Assembly: GCA_028826165.1 (NCBI GenBank)
Contig: JAPDFW010000060.1
Coordinates: 124,001 to 188,000 of the forward strand
Direction of reading: 5' to 3'
Source: Anaeramoeba ignava
Lineage: Eukaryota > Metamonada > Anaeramoebidae
DNA: 64,000 nucleotides
Under the pieces are notes generated by a model that saw only the letters and a list, made by a program, of their open reading frames with translations, did not search any database and was not told the DNA's origin. Position 1 is the first letter of the stretch. The number at the start of each line of letters is the position of its first letter. A program made the position numbers and the translations under genes. Of the stretch, positions 19,198-32,481 are shown piece after piece.

Positions 19198-21611
19198 TCA
19201 ACAACATGTTTTTTTCGTTTTTTTATTTTGTTTAGAATTATCATTTGAAAGAACTACAGAATTATTTGTTTCATTTCCACTTTCATTTTCACTTTCATTT
19301 TCATTTGTATTTTGATTTGGATTTTGATTATTTTTATTTTTATTTTTATTTTTATTTTTATTTTTTTGCAATTTTCTTTCTTTCAATTTTTCTGCAATCA
19401 TTTCAAAAATATTTTTAACATTTGTTCCATCTTTTGCGCTTGTTTTTGAAAAATTTTGAACTTGTTCTTTAAAAATGGACTTTTTATATTATAATTAAAT
19501 ATTTATAAATCAAATATTTATAAATTAAATATTTATAAATTAAATATTAATAAATTAAATATTATAAATTAATTATTTCTAAATTAAATATTTCTAAATT
19601 AAATATTTATAAATTAAATATTATAAATCAAATATTATAAATTAAATATTTCTAAATTAAATATTAATAAATTAAATATTAATAAATTAAATATTATAAA
19701 TCAAATATTATAAATTAAATATTTCTAAATTAAATATTAATAAATTAAATATTAATAAATTAAATATTTCTAAATTAAATATTATAAATTAAATATTTTT
19801 AAATTAAATATTTATAAATTAAATATTTATAAATTAATTATTTCTAAATTAAATATTAATAAATTAAATATTAATAAATTAAATATTTATAAATTAAATA
19901 TTTATAAATTAAATATTTATAAATTAAATATTAATAAATCATTTATAAATTAAATATTTTATAAATTAAATATTTATAAATTAAATATTTATAAATTAAT
20001 TATTTCTAAATTAAATATTTCTAAATTAAATATTTCTAAATTAAATATTAATAAAAATTAAATATTTATAAATTAAATATTATAAATTAAATATTTATAA
20101 ATTAAATATTATAAATTAAATATTTATAAATCAAATATTTATAAATTAATTATTTATAAATTATTTCTAAATTATTTATAAATTAAATATTTATAAATTA
20201 AATATTTATAAATTAAATATTAATAAATCAAATATTTATAAATTAATTATTTATAAATTATTTTAAATTATTTATAAATTAAATATTTATAAATTAAATA
20301 TTTATAAATTAAATATTAATAAATTAAATATTTATAATTAAATATTTATAAATTAAATATTTATAAACTAAATATTTATAAACTAAATATTTATAAATTA
20401 AATATTTATAAATTAAATATTTATAATTAAATATTTATAAATTAAATATTATAAATTAAATATTTATAATTTAAATATTATAAATCAAATATTTATAAAT
20501 TAAATATTTCTAAATTAAATATTATAAATTAAATATTTATAAATTAAATATTTATAAATTAAATATTATAAATTAAATATTTATAAATTAAATATTTATA
20601 AATTAATTATTTATAAATTAAATATTTCTAAATTAAATATTTATAAATTAAATATTTATAAATTAAATATTTTAAATTAATTATTTCTAAATTAAATATT
20701 TCTAAATTAAATATTTATAAATTAAATATTTATAAATTAAATATTAATAAATTATTAATAAATCATTTCTAAATTATCTATAAATATCATTTAATTTCTT
20801 GATGCTTTTTACATCAATTTCTTCTTGAACATTTTCAACTTGATCTGGAAGATCACATTTATTTCCTACAACAATAATTAATGAATCTTCATCACAATTA
20901 TTTTGAATTTCTCCAAAATAATATTCAAGTTCTTTAATTGATTTTTTTGAAGTTAAATCAAAAACAAGAATAAAAGCATTTGCATTTCTTTTTTTTTTTT
21001 AATATCAAAAAGTGGAACAAAATTTAATTTAATATTGAACTTAATATCGAACTTAAAATTGAACTTAAAATCTAAAAATTAATTCGAAAATCAAATCAAA
21101 TAAAATTACTTATAAATTGAAGAAGAAAGTTGCATTCTATATCTTTCTTGACCAGCTGTATCCCACTAAAAATCAATATAAATTTAACAAAAAATTTAAT
21201 TTAAATCCATTATTTATAAAAGAAAGCAAAAAAATTTTTTTTTTATACAATTTGAAGTCTAACTATTTTATCATCAATCATAACATCTTTTAGTTTCTAT
21301 TTTTGAATTTTAAATTTCAAAGAGAAAATTTTTTTTTGTTTGTTTTAAATTTTAATCAAAAAATAATTTCCAAAAAAAATAATTACAAAATCAACTCCAA
21401 TTGTTGGAATAGCTTTTGGAACAAAAGTGTCATCCTTAAATTAAAATTCCAATTAAATTTTCAAATAAAAAAAGGTTTATAAAAAAAGAATAAAAAAAAA
21501 AATTCAATAAATAAATCAATCAATAAATACAACATATCTAGTTATTAAACTTGTTTTCCCAACTCCAGAATCTCCAATAGCAACAACTTTAAATAAATAA
21601 TTATAACTCAT
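19198..21611 (-). CDS. Rab-like GTPase copy GT1
   Basis: Exons 21611-21531, 21434-21387, 21296-21249, 21165-21110, 20987-20813 and 19479-19198; 229 residues. It is the closest of the 22 to a conventional Rab: P-loop GDSGVGKTS, switch I PTIGVDF, WDTAGQERYR, VGNKCDL and TSAKDG. The tail is a long K/N/Q/E-rich stretch ending KTCC, a double-cysteine geranylgeranylation signal. The last intron is 1333 nt of AAATTAAATATTTAT repeat. It lies at the left end of the array and differs from GT2-22 in its exon 3 (KLKDVMI), so it may be nearest the founder; that is inference. Confidence 0.9.
19490..20765. repeat. AAATTAAATATTTATA tandem repeat in GT1 intron 5
   Basis: About 1.3 kb of 12-16-bp units, mostly AAATTAAATATTTAT with TTTCT and TTAAT variants, filling the last intron of GT1. 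Confidence 0.92.
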
Positions 21612-21742
21612 TAAATTAAAAAAAAAGGGAAAAAAAATGAAAAAAGTTTTTGTTAAAAAAAAAATTATTTTTCATTAAAATTAAAATTAAAATAAAAATA
21701 AAAATTAAAATAAAAATTTTAAATTAATTTTAAATTTTCATT

Positions 21743-22792
21743 TTAACAACATTTTTGTTTCGTTCGGTTTTCTTGTTCGTTTTCTAAAGAAATTATTTTT
21801 GATTGTTGATTTCTTTCATTTTGTAAATCAAATGAATTAATATTTTTATTTAAATGATGTTTTGGTTGATTTTGTTTAAATTCTTTTGCAGTTTCATAAA
21901 ACAATTCATCAACATTTTTTCCATTTTTTGCACTTGTTTTAAAAAATCTAAACGGTTCATTTTTGAGAATATTCTAATCAAAATAAAAAATAAAAAATAA
22001 AATAAAATAAATTCCCTAAAAAAAAAATTTTTTTTGTTCCACTTTTTATTTTGAAACAAAAAATTTTTTACTTCCAATTTTTCTTTCAAATTTTCAATTT
22101 TGTTTTCAATAAGATCACTTTTATTCCCAACAATAACAATTAAAGGATCTTGAATATGACTATTTTCAATTTCTTTTAAATAATCACCAATTTCTTTCAA
22201 ACTATTTTCATTTGTTATATCAAAAACAATCAAAACAATATCTGCATTTCTTTATATTTTTTAATTTATAATTTATAAATTTTTTTGTTCCACTTTTTGG
22301 ATTAAAAATTTTTGATTTCAAATTAAATTTACTTATAAATTGAAGGAAGAAATGAATTCCTAAATCTTTCTTGACCTGCAGTATCCCACTTTTTTTAATT
22401 GAAAATAAATGAAAATAAATTAGAGATATTTTCAATTTTTTTCGGAAATAAATTTTTACAATTTGAAGTCGGATTGTTTGATTATCTATTTCAATATCTT
22501 TTGTTTTCTATTTTTTTATTTTAAAATTTTTTTTTTTTCATATTTTTTTTTTTGTAAAAATATTATTTACAAAATCAACTCCAATTGTTGGTTCTTTTTC
22601 GAAATTAAAAGTGTTATCCTTTTATTAAAGAATTTTAAATTGAAAAAGTGTTTAATTTTCTGATTTTTTTTTCTTTAAAAAAGAAATTTAAATAAATTAA
22701 TTAATAAATACAACATATCTATTAATTAAACTTGTTTTTCCAACATTTGCACTTCCAATAATTATAACTTTAAATAAATAATCAAAACTCAT
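21743..22792 (-). CDS. Rab-like GTPase copy GT2
   Basis: Exons 22792-22712, 22618-22571, 22507-22460, 22388-22333, 22249-22072 and 21973-21743; 213 residues. The P-loop is GSANVGKTS: relative to Ras, positions 12-13 are Ala-Asn, a change shared with GT3, GT4 and GT6. Switch I is EPTIGVDF, switch II WDTAGQERFR, then VGNKSDL, TSAKNG and a tail ending RTKQKCC. All introns are short (about 70-130 nt), making this one of the most compact copies. Confidence 0.9.
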
Positions 22793-22980
22793 TTTTTTAA
22801 AAAAAAAGGAAAAAAAAATGAAAAAAATGAAAAATTATTTTTTAATTTTTATTAATAAATTTTTCATTCCACTTTTTTATTTATATTTGATTTATTTTGA
22901 AATTAATAAATTAAATTATTTTCAATAAAAAAAAAGAATAAATTTTTATTTGATTGTTTTTTTTCTTAAAGGAAATAATT

Positions 22981-24127
22981 TTAACAACACTTTTTTTGAG
23001 ATTGAGGTTTATTTGTAAATTTTGGATTTTCTGCATTTTGTAAAATAATATTATCCGAATTTTCTTCTTCTTTTTTTGGATTGTTTGGTTGATTTTCTTT
23101 AAATTTTTTTGCAATTTCATAAAATAATTCATTAACATTTGTTCCATCTTTTGCACTTGTTTTAAAAAATATAAATTTATCACCATTTAAAATTTTCTTT
23201 ATTTAATTTTTAAAATTAAAATGAAAGAAGAAAATTTTTAATTTTTTTTTGTTCCACTTTTTTTTTTTAAAATTAAAATTAAAATTAAAATTAAATTTAA
23301 AATTTTTTTACTTTTATTTTTTCTTCAACATTTTCAAGTTGTTCTTCAATAAGATCACTTTTATTTCCAACAATAACAATTAAAGGATTTGTTCTACAAT
23401 TATTTTCAATTTCATTTAAAAAATCACCAATTTTATATAAACTTTCTTCTTTTGTTAAATCAAAAACAATCAAAATAATATCAGCATTTCTTTATAATTT
23501 TTCAATTTATAAATTTATAAATTTTTTTTTAATAAAATGAATTATTTTGATTTAAATTTATAATTTACTTGTAAACTGAAGATGAAAATGAAATTGAATT
23601 TCTGTATATTTCTTGGCCTGCAGTATCCCACTTTGTTTTAAAAAATTAAATAATTAAATTTAAAATTTAATAAAAAATAATTTAATTTTAATTTAAATTT
23701 AAATTTATTTACAATTTGAAGTCTAACTATTTTTCTATCAATTTCAATATCTTTTGTTTTCTTTTTATTTTCAATTTTAATTATTTTATTTTTTAATTTT
23801 TTAAATTTAATTTTAAAAAAATTTTCATTTTAAAAATTTAAATTTGTTTTTGATAATAAAATATTATTTACAAAATCAATTCCAATTGTGGTTTGGTTGC
23901 GAGGAGTAAAATTATCATCCTTTTTTTTTAATGATTTTGTTATTAAATTTTGATTTTTTAAATGGAAAAAAAAACAGGAAAAAAATGTTTAATTTTCTGA
24001 TTTTCCTTTTTAAAAAAGAAATTTAAATAAATTAATTAATAAATACAACATATCTTATTATTAAACTTGTTTTTCCAACATTTGCACTTCCAATAATTAT
24101 AACTTTAAATAAATAATCAAAACTCAT
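22981..24127 (-). CDS. Rab-like GTPase copy GT3
   Basis: Exons 24127-24047, 23919-23872, 23760-23713, 23630-23569, 23489-23312 and 23196-22981; 210 residues. P-loop GSANVGKTS, switch I TTIGIDF, switch II WDTAGQEIYRNSISFSSSVY (two residues longer than in most copies), VGNKSDL, TSAKDG, tail ending SQKKCC. Exons and introns are nearly identical to GT4 and GT5, which points to recent duplication. Confidence 0.9.
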
Positions 24128-24322
24128 TTTTTTAAAAAAAAAGGAAAAAAAAATGAAAAAAATGAAAAAATTATTTTTTAATTTTTATTAATAAATTTTT
24201 TATTCCACTTTTTTATTTATATTTGATTTATTTTGAAATTAAATTCTTTTCAATAAAAAAAATTCAATAAAAAAATTCAATAAATTTTTATTTGATTGTT
24301 TGTTTTTTTAAAGGAAATAATT

Positions 24323-25488
24323 TCAACAACATTTTTTTTGAGATTTAGATTTATTTTTATCATTTGGATCTTTTTCATTTTGTAAAATAATATTATTATT
24401 TGAATTTTCTTCTTCTTTTTTTAAATAATGTTTTGGTTGATTTTCTGTAAATCTTTTTGCAATTTCATAAAATAATTCATTAACATTTGTTCCATCTTTT
24501 GCACTTGTTTTAAAAAATATAAATTTATCACCATTTAAAATTTCCTTTTATATTTAATTTTTAAAATTAAAATGAAAGAAGAAAATTTTTAATTTTTTTT
24601 TGTTCCACTTTTTTTTTTTAAAATTAAAATTAAAATTAAAATTAAATTTAAAATTTTTTTACTTTTATTTTTTCTTCAACATTTTCAAGTTGTTCTTCAA
24701 TAAGATCACTTTTATTTCCAACAATAACAATTAAAGGATTTGTTCTACAATTATTTTCAATTTCATTTAAAAAATCATCAATTTTATTTAAACTTTCTTC
24801 TTTTGTTAAATCAAAAACAATCAAAATAATATCAGCATTTCTTTATAATTTTTCAATTTATAAATTTATAAATTTTTTTTTAATAAAATGAATTATTTTG
24901 ATTTAAATTTAGAATTTACTTGTAAACTGAAGATGAAAATGAAATTGAATTTCTGTATATTTCTTGGCCTGCAGTATCCCACTTTGTTTTAAAAATTAAA
25001 TAATTAAAAATTTAAAATTCAAAATTTAATAAAAAATAATTTAATTTTAATTTAAATTTAAATTTATTTACAATTTGAAGTCTAACTATTTTTCCATCAA
25101 TTTCAATATCTTTTGTTTTCTTTTAATTTTAATTATTTTATTTTAATTATTTTATTTTTTAAATTTAATTTTAAAAAAATTTTCATTTTAAAAATTTAAA
25201 TTTGTTTTTGATAATAAAATATTATTTACAAAATCAATTCCAATTGTGGTTTGCTTGCTAACAGTAAAATTATCATCCTTTTTTTTTAATGATTTTGTTA
25301 TTAAATTTTGATTTTTTAAATGGAAAAAAAAACAGGAAAAAAAATGTTTAATTTTCTGATTTTTTTTTCTTTAAAAAAGAAATTTAAATAAATTAATTAA
25401 TAAATACAACATATCTTATCATTAAACTTGTTTTTCCAACATTTGCACTTCCAATGATTACAATTTTAAATAAATAATCAAAACTCAT
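24323..25488 (-). CDS. Rab-like GTPase copy GT4
   Basis: Exons 25488-25408, 25277-25230, 25119-25072, 24981-24920, 24840-24663 and 24544-24323; 212 residues. It differs from GT3 mainly in switch I flank (TVSKQTTIGIDF) and in the tail (DKNKSKSQKKCC). All five GTPase motifs are intact. Confidence 0.9.
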
Positions 25489-25681
25489 TTTTTTAAAAAA
25501 AAAGGAAAAAAAATGAAAAAAATGAAAAATTATTTTTTAATTTTTATTAATAAATTTTTTATTCCACTTTTTTATTTATATTTGATTTATTTTGAAATTA
25601 AATTCTTTTCAATAAAAAAAATTCAATAAAAAAATTCAATAAATTTTTATTTGATTGTTTGTTTTTTTAAAGGAAATAATT

Positions 25682-26834
25682 TCAACAACATTTTTTTTGA
25701 GATTTAGATTTATTTTTATCATTTGAATCTTTTGCATCTTGTAAAATAATATTATTTGAATTTTCTTCTTCTTTTTTTAAATAATGTTTTGGTTGATTTT
25801 CTTTAAATTTTTTTGCAATTTCATAAAATAATTCATTAACATTTGTTCCATCTTTTGCACTTGTTTTAAAAAATATAAATTTATCACCATTTAAAATTTC
25901 CTTTTATATTTAATTTTTAAAATTAAAATGAAAGAAGAAAATTTTTAATTTTTTTTTGTTCCACTTTTTTTTTTTAAAATTAAAATTAAAATTAAATTTA
26001 AAATTTTTTTACTTTTATTTTTTCTTCAACATTTTCAAGTTGTTCTTCAATAAGATCACTTTTATTTCCAACAATAACAATTAAAGGATTTGTTCTACAA
26101 TTATTTTCAATTTCATTTAAAAAATATTCAATTTTATATAAACTTTCTTCTTTTGTTAAATCAAAAACAACCAAAATAATATCAGCATTTCTTTATAATT
26201 TTTCAATTTATAAATTTATAAATTTTTTTTAATAAAATGAATTATTTTGATTTAAATTTATAATTTACTTGTAAACTGAAGATGAAAATGAAATTGAATT
26301 TCTGTATATTTCTTGACCTGCAGTATCCCACTTTTTTTTAAAAATTAAATAATTAAAAATTTAAAATTTAATAAAAAATATTTTAATTTTAATTTAAATT
26401 TAAATTTATTTACAATTTGAAGTCTAACTATTTTTCCATCAATTTCAGTATCTTTTGTTCTCTTTTTATTTTCAATTTTAATTATTTTATTTTTTAATTT
26501 TTTAAATTTAATTTTAAAAAAATTTTCATTTTAAAAATTTAAATTTGTTTTTGATAATAAAATATTATTTACAAAATCAATTCCAATTGTGGTTTCTTTG
26601 ATAAAAATAAAATTATTATCCTTTTTTTTAATGATTTTGTTATTAAATTTTGATTTTTTAAATGGAAAAAAAACATAAAAAAAAAGGAAAAAAATGTTTA
26701 ATTTTCTGATTTTTCTTTAAAAAAGAAATTTAAATAAATTAATTAATAAATACAACATATCTTATTATTAAACTTGTTTTTCCAACATTTGAATTTCCAA
26801 TAAGTATAATTTTAAACATATAATCAAAACTCAT
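25682..26834 (-). CDS. Rab-like GTPase copy GT5
   Basis: Exons 26834-26754, 26620-26573, 26461-26414, 26330-26269, 26190-26013 and 25900-25682; 211 residues. P-loop GNSNVGKTS, switch I ETTIGIDF, WDTAGQEIYR, VGNKSDL, TSAKDG, tail SKSQKKCC. The switch I flank (NNFIFIKE) is the main difference from its neighbours, so effector choice may differ. Confidence 0.9.
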
Positions 26835-27027
26835 TCTTTTAAAAAAAAAGGAAAAAAAAATGAAAAAAATGAAAAATTATTTTTTAATTTTTTTTAATAA
26901 ATTTTTCATTCCACTTTTTTATTTATATTTGATTTATTTTGAAATTAAATTCTTTTCAATAAAAAAAATTCAATAAAAAAATTCAATAAATTTTTATTTG
27001 ATTGTTTTTTTTTTAAAGGAAATAATT

Positions 27028-28076
27028 TTAACAACATTTGATTTGAGGTTGAGGTTTATTTGTATCATTTGGATTTTCTGCATTTTGTAAAGTAATAATA
27101 TTTGAATTTTCTTCTTCTTTTTTTGGATTGTTTGGTTGACTTTCTTCTGTAAGTTTTTTTGCAATTTCATAAAATAATTCATTAACATTTGTTCCATCTT
27201 TTGCACTTGTTTTTACAAATTTGAATTCTCTTCCTTTTAAAATTTCCTTTTAAAATTTTGTATTTGAATAAAAAATAAAATTGAATAAATTGAATAATAA
27301 ATTAAATAGTTTTTTATCTCTTTTTTTTTAAATTGATTTTTTTTGTTCCACTTTTTTTTTAAATTTAAAATTAAAATTTTTTTTACATTTATTCTTTCTT
27401 CAACATTTCCATTTTCTTTTTCAATAAGATCACTTTTATTTCCAACAATAACAATTAAAGGATTTGTTCTACAATTATTTTCAATTTCATTTAAATAAGA
27501 ACCAATTTTATTTAAACTTTTTTCTTCTGTTAAATCAAAAACAATCATAAAAATATCAGCATTTCTTTATAATTTTTAAATTTATAAATTTATAAATTTT
27601 TTTTAATAAAATGAATTATTTTGATTTAAATTTATAATTTACTTGTAAATTGAAGATGAGAATGAAATTGAATTTCTGTATATTTCTTGACCTGCAGTAT
27701 CCCACTTTTTTAAAAAAATTAATTAAAAATTTTTCACTTTTTTTAATTTAAATTTTTTAATTTTATTTACAATTTGAAGTCTAACTATTTTTCCTTCAAT
27801 TTCAACATCTTTTGTTTTCTTTTAATTTTAAATTTTAATTAATTTTAATTTTAATTTTATATAATAAAGAATTGTTTACAAAATCAATTCCAATTGTGGT
27901 TTTTTTGCTAAAAATAAAATCGTCATCCTTTTTTTTTAATGATTTTGTTAATAAATTTGATTTTTTAATTAATAAATAAATTAATAAATAAATACAATAT
28001 ATCTTTTAATTAAACTCGTTTTTCCAACGTTTGCACTCCCAATAATTACAACTTTAAATAAATGATCAAAACTCAT
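27028..28076 (-). CDS. Rab-like GTPase copy GT6
   Basis: Exons 28076-27996, 27927-27880, 27818-27771, 27704-27643, 27564-27387 and 27246-27028; 211 residues. P-loop GSANVGKTS, switch I KTTIGIDF, WDTAGQEIYR, VGNKSDLIEKENG, tail PQPQIKCC. The 3' half (EILKGREFKFVKTSAKDG) resembles GT9/GT10 while the 5' half resembles GT3-5, so this copy may be a recombinant between blocks. Confidence 0.9.
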
Positions 28077-28151
28077 TCTTTTAAAAAAAAAGGAAAAAAA
28101 AGGAAAAAAATGAAAAAATTATTTTAATTTTTATTTATTAATTCTTAAATT

Positions 28152-29188
28152 TCAACAACATTGATTTTGAGGTTTAGATTCATTTGTATTTTTTAAATTT
28201 TCTATATTTTTTAAACCAAAATTTTCTTTTTCTTTTTTTAAATGATGTTTTGGTTGAGTTTCTTTAAATGTTTTTGCAATTTCATAAAATAATTCATTAA
28301 CATTTGTTCCATCTTTTGCACTTGTTTTAAATAATTTCAATTCTCTTCCTTTTAAAATTTCCTTTTAAAATTTTGTATTTGAATAAAAAATAAAATTGAA
28401 TAAATTGAATAATAAATTAAATAGTTTTTTTATCTCTTTTTTTTTAAATTGATTTTTTTTGTTCCACTTTTTTTTTAAATTTAAAATTAAAATTTTTTTT
28501 ACATTTATTCTTTCTTCAACATTTCCATTTTCTTTTTCAATAAGATCACTTTTATTTCCAACAATAACAATTAAAGGATCTATTCTGCAATTATTTTCAA
28601 TTTCATTTAAATTAGAACCAATTTTATTTAAACTTTCTTCATTCATTAAATCAAAAACAACTATAAAAATATCTGCATTTCTTTTTGATTTTTCAATTTG
28701 ATTTTTTAAATATAATTTTTTTCAATTTAAATTATTTTGATTTAAATTTGAAATTTACTTATAAATTGAAGATGAGAATGAAATTTGAAATTTTTCTTGA
28801 CCTGCAGTATCCCACTTTTTTAAAAAAATTGATTAAAAATTTTTCACTTTTTTTTTTTAATTTTAATTTTTTTAATTTCATTTACAATTTGAAGTCTAAC
28901 TATTTTTCCTTCAATTTCAACATCTTTTGTTTTCTTTTAATTTTAAATTTTAATTAATTTTAATTTTAATTTTTATATAATAAAGAATTGTTTACAAAAT
29001 CAACTCCAATTGTTGATTTTTGGAAAGGAGTAAAAGTATCATCCTTTTTTTAATAATTATTTTATTAATAAATTTATTAATTAATTAATAAATTAAAAAT
29101 TAAATACAATATATTTTTTAATTAAACTTGTTTTTCCAACTCCTGCTGCTCCAATAAGTATAACTTTAAACATATAATCAAAACTCAT
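28152..29188 (-). CDS. Rab-like GTPase copy GT7
   Basis: Exons 29188-29108, 29043-28996, 28933-28886, 28814-28759, 28680-28503 and 28361-28152; 206 residues. P-loop GAAGVGKTS, switch I KSTIGVDF, WDTAGQEKFQ, VGNKSDL, TSAKDG, tail ending KPQNQCC. First of the GAAGVGK block (GT7-GT10). Confidence 0.9.
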
Positions 29189-29344
29189 TTTTTTAAAAAA
29201 AAGGAAAAAAATGAAAAATTAAAAATTCAAAATTCAAAATTTTTTATTCCATTTTTTTTGATTATTTATTTTTCAATTTAATAAATTAAATCCTTTTAAA
29301 AAAAAAAACCTCTTTTTTACTTTGTTTTTAAATATTATTTTTTT

Positions 29345-30443
29345 TTAACAACATTTTTTAGATTTAGAATTTTGTCTTTCAGGATTTTCAAAAACAATAT
29401 CTTCCAAAACAATGTTTTCTGAATCATTATTTTCGAAATCATTATTTTCGAAATCAATATTTGCAATTAAATGATGTTTTGGTTGATTTTCTTTAAATGT
29501 TTTTGCAATTTCATAAAATAATTCATTAACATTTGTTCCATCTTTTGCACTTGTTTTAAATAATTTCAATTCTCTTCCTTTTAAAATTTCCTTTTAAAGT
29601 TTTGTATTTGAATAAAAAATAAAATTGAATAAATTGAATAATAAATTAAATAGTTTTTTATCTCTTTTTTTTTAATTTGATTTTTTTTGTTCCACTTTTT
29701 TTTTAAATTTAAAATTAAAATTTTTTTTACATTTATTCTTTCTTCAACATTTTCAATTTGTTCTTCAATAAGATCACTTTTATTTCCAACAATAGCAATT
29801 AAAGGATTTGCTCTAGTATTATTTTCAATTTCTTTTAAATAAGAACCAATTTTATTTAAACTTTCTTCATTCGTTAAATCAAAAACAACAATATCAATAT
29901 CTGCATTTCTTTTTATTTTTTAAATATAATTTTTTTCAATTTAAATTATTTTGATTTAAATTTGAAATTTACTTATAAATTGAAGATGAGAATGAAATTT
30001 GAAATCTTTCTTGACCTGCAGTATCCCACTTTTTTAAAAAAATTGATTAAAAATTTTTCACTTTTTTTTTTTAATTTAAATTTTCATTTACAATTTGAAG
30101 TCTAACTATTTTTCCTTCAATTTCAACATCTTTTGTTTTCTTTTAATTTTAAATTTTAAATTTTAAATTTAAATTAACAAAAAAAAAAAGCAAAAATATT
30201 TTCCGTTTTTTAATTTTTATATAATAAAGAATTGTTTACAAAATCAACTCCAATTGTTGATTGGCAATTAAAATTAAAAGTATTATCCTTTTTTTTATAA
30301 TTAATTAATAACAAAAATAAAAGAAATTAAACTTTAATAAATAAATTAAAATAAATAAATACAACATATCGATCAATTAAACTTGTTTTTCCAACTCCTG
30401 CTGCTCCAATAATTACAATTTTAAACATAAAATGAAAACTCAT
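29345..30443 (-). CDS. Rab-like GTPase copy GT8
   Basis: Exons 30443-30363, 30287-30240, 30139-30092, 30028-29973, 29908-29731 and 29590-29345; 218 residues. P-loop GAAGVGKTS, switch I QSTIGVDF, WDTAGQERFQ, VGNKSDL, TSAKDG. The tail contains a small FENNDFENND repeat and ends NSKSKKCC. Confidence 0.9.
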
Positions 30444-30553
30444 TTTTTTAAAAAGAAAAGAAAAAATGAAAAATAAATTTTCGAAATTTTTTTTATTCCA
30501 ATTTTTTATTTTAATAAAATAATAATAATAATAATAAATTTCTTTTTTTTTTT

Positions 30554-32280
30554 TCAACAACATTTTTTTTTAGATTTAGAATTTTGATTATCAGAATCTT
30601 TTAAAACAATAGTTTTAGATTGTTGATTTTGTGGTTGATTTTCTTTAAGTTCTTTTGCAATATCAAAAAATAATTCATTAACATTTGTTCCTTCTTTTGC
30701 ACTTGTTTTAACAAATTTGAATTCTCTTTCTTTTAAAAGATCCTTTTATAAATATAAATATAAAAATAAATTTAAATTTAAATATAAATATTTTATATAA
30801 ATATAAATTTAAATATTTTTTCTACTTCAATTTTTTGTTCAACATCTTCAATTTGATTTTCAAGATCACTTTTATTTCCAACAATAGCAAATAAAGGATC
30901 TTTTTTAGAATTATTTTCAATTCCTTTTATAAAATCATCAACTTTGCTTAAAGAATCTTCATATGTTAAATCAAAAACAATTATAACAACATCTGCATTT
31001 CTTTTTGATTTTTAATTTTTAAATATAATTTATTTCAATTTAAATTTGAAATTTACTTATAAATTGAAGATGAGAATGAAATTTGATATTTTTCTTGACC
31101 TGCAGTATCCCACTATTAAATTAATTTTAATTTTAATTTTGATTTTGATTTTGATTTTGATTTTGATTTTAATTTTGATTTTGAATTTAATTTTGATTTT
31201 GATTTTAATTTTGATTTTAATTTTGATATTAATTTTAATTTTTGATTTTGATTTTAATTTTAATTTTAATTTTCATTTTAATTTTAATTTTAATTTTAAA
31301 TTAATTTTGATTTTAATTTGAATTTTAATTTTAATTTTAATTTTGATTTTGATTTTGATTTAAATTTTAATTCTAATTTTAATTCTAATTTTAATTTTAA
31401 TTTTGATTTTAATTTTAATTTTAATTTTAATTTTGATTTAAATTTTAATTTTGATTTTAATTTTAATTTTAATTTTGATTTTTAATTTTAATTTTGATTT
31501 TGATTTTGATTTTGATTTTAATTTTAATTTTAATTTTAATTTTAATTTTGATTTTGATTTAATTTTGATTTTGATTTAAATTTTAAATTTAAATTTAATT
31601 TTAATTTTGATTTTAATTTTAATTTTGATTTTAATTTTTGATTTTGATTTTGATTTTAATTTTAATTTTAATTTTGATTTTTAATTTTAATTTTGATTTA
31701 AATTTTAATTTTGATTTTAATTTTGATTTTAATTTTGATTTTAATTTTAATTTTGATTTTAATTTTGATTTTAATTTTAATTTTAATTTTAATTTAATTT
31801 TAATTTAAATTTTAATTAAATTTTGATTTTGATTTTAATTTTTGAGAAATAGTTTGTTTTTTCTTTTACAATTTGAAGCCTAGTTTTTTTATCATCCATT
31901 TGAATATCTTTTGTTTTCTAATTAATTTTTTTGTTATTTCATTTTTAAAAAGAAAAAATTAATAAAAAAAAAAGCAAAAAAAATTTAGTTTATTTTTTAA
32001 TAATAAAAATAATTTACAAAATCAAGTCCAATAGTTGTAGTGCTATCATGAACAAAAACATTATCCTTTTTTATTATTATTTTTATATTTTTACATTTTT
32101 AACGAAAAAAGAAGAAAATATTATTTTAATTTGATTGTAAAATTTCGAAAAAGAAAATTTGAATTAAATTTGAATTAAAATTAATTAATAAATAAATACA
32201 ACATATCGATTAATTAAACTTGTTTTTCCAACTCCTGCTGCTCCAACAAGAACAACTTTAAAAAGAAAATCAAAACTCAT
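30554..32280 (-). CDS. Rab-like GTPase copy GT9
   Basis: Exons 32280-32200, 32065-32018, 31917-31870, 31112-31057, 31000-30826 and 30742-30554; 198 residues, the shortest copy. P-loop GAAGVGKTS, switch I TTTIGLDF, WDTAGQEKYQ, VGNKSDL, TSAKEG, tail SKSKKKCC. Intron 3 has expanded to 757 nt of TTTTAA/TTTTGA hexamers. Confidence 0.9.
31120..31845. repeat. TTTTAA/TTTTGA hexamers in GT9 intron 3
   Basis: About 0.7 kb of ATTTTA and ATTTTG units with a few interruptions, inside intron 3 of GT9. Confidence 0.92.
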
Positions 32281-32481
32281 TTTTGAAAAATTAAATGAAA
32301 AAAAAAGAAATGAAAAAAAAATGAAAAAACTTTTTTTTGATTTCAAAAATATTTTTTCCTTTTCAAAAAAAAAAAAAAAAGTGGAATAAAAAATAATTTG
32401 ATTTTTCTTTAATTTTTTCAATATAAATTGTCTTCAATTTCTTTAAATTTTTTTTTCACAAATTCCAATTCCTTTTTTTTT

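Noticed and set aside
22981-26834. GT3, GT4 and GT5 as an assembly duplication of one gene
   Set aside because: They share introns but differ in switch I (PRNQ, VSKQ, FIKE), P-loop and tail, so they are distinct genes; a long read would settle it.
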